A stretch of DNA of 64,000 nt, taken from positions 62,001-126,000 of the forward strand of contig NZ_JAAGLU010000014.1 of NCBI RefSeq assembly GCF_010550245.1, given 5' to 3'. Every line of letters starts with the position of its first letter. The first letter of the stretch is position 1. The DNA comes from Streptomyces sp. SID12501. Lineage in GTDB: Bacteria; Actinomycetota; Actinomycetes; Streptomycetales; Streptomycetaceae. Position numbers and translations under genes: made by a program. The notes under the pieces are model-generated. The model ran no database searches. It was given only the letters and a program-made list of their open reading frames with translations, and was not told the origin of the DNA. Shown one piece after another: positions 63,560-64,000 of the stretch.

Positions 63560-63597
63560 GCCTGGCGTTGGCGAATCACGTTCCGCCAACGCCAGGC
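63560..63597 (+). terminator. Terminator after the DUF2637 gene
   Basis: GCCTGGCGTTGGCG (63560-63573) and exact complement (63584-63597) around a 10-nt loop, starting 16 bp after the stop. Confidence 0.85.
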
Positions 63598-63760
63598 ACA
63601 GCCGCCTGAGCGTCGCTGCCGGCCCGCGCCTCAGCACTCCAGCTCTTCACCTGCACCACGCCGGCCCCGAAGCCCGGTCCTGTGACCGCCCCTCGCGGTC
63701 CTCGGCTTCACGGCCGCGATTACGACCCGCATCCCGAACGACTCCATGGAGAAGAACCCA

Positions 63761-64000
63761 ATGTCCGACGAGCACCACGAACTCCCCACACCCCAGCAGC
63801 AGACGACCACCGCCTCTGCCCCAGACGGAGCAAGCTGTAGCACTGGACCGTCCCATGGCCGGTCCAGTGCGCTTGCCTCCGCCCCGGGGGTGGCGGAGGA
63901 GGCCCGGCACCAGGAGGCGCCGGGTCAGGGGTTCGTGGCCGAGTGCGGCCACGAACAACGGCGGGAGCCGTCGGCCAGGGCCAGGCGGGGAGGACGTCGC
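63761..64000 (+). CDS. Possible element ORF, cut by the window end
   Basis: ATG at 63761 with GGAGAAG seven bases upstream, open for 80 codons to the edge. The start MSDEHHELPTPQQQTTTASA is low-complexity; later parts are Arg/Glu-rich. No family recognised. An 11 bp hairpin (63840-63870, GCACTGGACCG and complement) lies inside the frame, which is odd for a coding region, so the gene may be shorter or spurious. The 163 bp before it hold no other gene. Confidence 0.35.
   Translation, partial: MSDEHHELPTPQQQTTTASAPDGASCSTGPSHGRSSALASAPGVAEEARHQEAPGQGFVAECGHEQRREPSARARRGGRR
63840..63870. terminator. Hairpin inside the last ORF
   Basis: GCACTGGACCG (63840-63850) pairs exactly with CGGTCCAGTGC (63860-63870) around TCCCATGGC. 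It could be a terminator or attenuator between short element genes; no U-tract follows. Confidence 0.45.

Overview
High-GC actinobacterial DNA, almost certainly a Streptomyces chromosome. The evidence is the ssgR-ssgA sporulation pair, FemX, a DUF6049 protein beside murJ, GTG starts, and a gene order (sigM - pseudokinase - murJ - cca - ino1 - PBP - femX - rpsF/ssb/rpsR/rplI - dnaB - ssgRA - thiC - cydABCD) that matches, as I recall it, the oriC-proximal core of S. coelicolor. Ten perfect copies of the parS core GTTTCACGTGAAAC and three near copies lie between 8.5 and 50.9 kb, as expected close to oriC. oriC itself is not in the window.

Layout. 0-8.5 kb: end of sigM, a cell-wall pseudokinase, lipid II flippase MurJ, a large secreted or membrane-anchored DUF6049 protein and the CCA-adding enzyme. 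8.5-20.3 kb: an AT-rich orphan secreted protein, an MFS exporter, a PadR-ino1 operon, a class A penicillin-binding protein, a GT87-like glycosyltransferase, an alanine racemase-like protein with FemX, and a small membrane protein. 20.5-27.2 kb: rpsF-ssb-rpsR-rplI, a MATE transporter, a DnaA-box cluster, dnaB and a serine beta-lactamase-like protein. 27.2-36.7 kb: acetyltransferases, facing remnants of a MarR regulator and its MFS pump, a HAD phosphatase, a globin-reductase, Nudix, LysR, a cgl-ptpA-holin-like cluster, a cupin and a DUF5326 protein. 36.9-45 kb: ssgR-ssgA, a YibE/F membrane protein, a TPP riboswitch with thiC, a membrane protein and a calcineurin-like phosphoesterase. 45.3-58.1 kb: a LacI regulator, a HisC-type aminotransferase, Rex-controlled cydA-cydB-cydCD, a GAF sensor kinase, an M23 peptidase and a Cof-type HAD phosphatase.

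From about 58.87 kb to the right edge the window enters an integrated mobile element. A large serine recombinase abuts an LLM-class oxidoreductase gene that lacks its 5' end. After it come a 63-residue ORF, a helicase-like protein joining a DnaB N-terminal domain to a RepA-type ATPase, a stretch rich in CTCACGCG repeats, a DUF2637 membrane protein and an ORF that runs off the end. The first two element genes after the integrase carry similar structured leaders with compensatory base changes. The other end of the element lies outside the window.

Functional themes are envelope assembly (MurJ, pseudokinase, PBP, FemX, M23, SsgA), replication and segregation (SSB, DnaB, parS, DnaA boxes) and low-oxygen respiration (cytochrome bd with its assembly exporter under a Rex box). 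Several parS sites occupy functional RNA or coding positions: the centres of three terminator-like palindromes, the P3 arm of the TPP riboswitch, and the start codon region of cydCD. No rRNA, tRNA, CRISPR array or insertion sequence was found.
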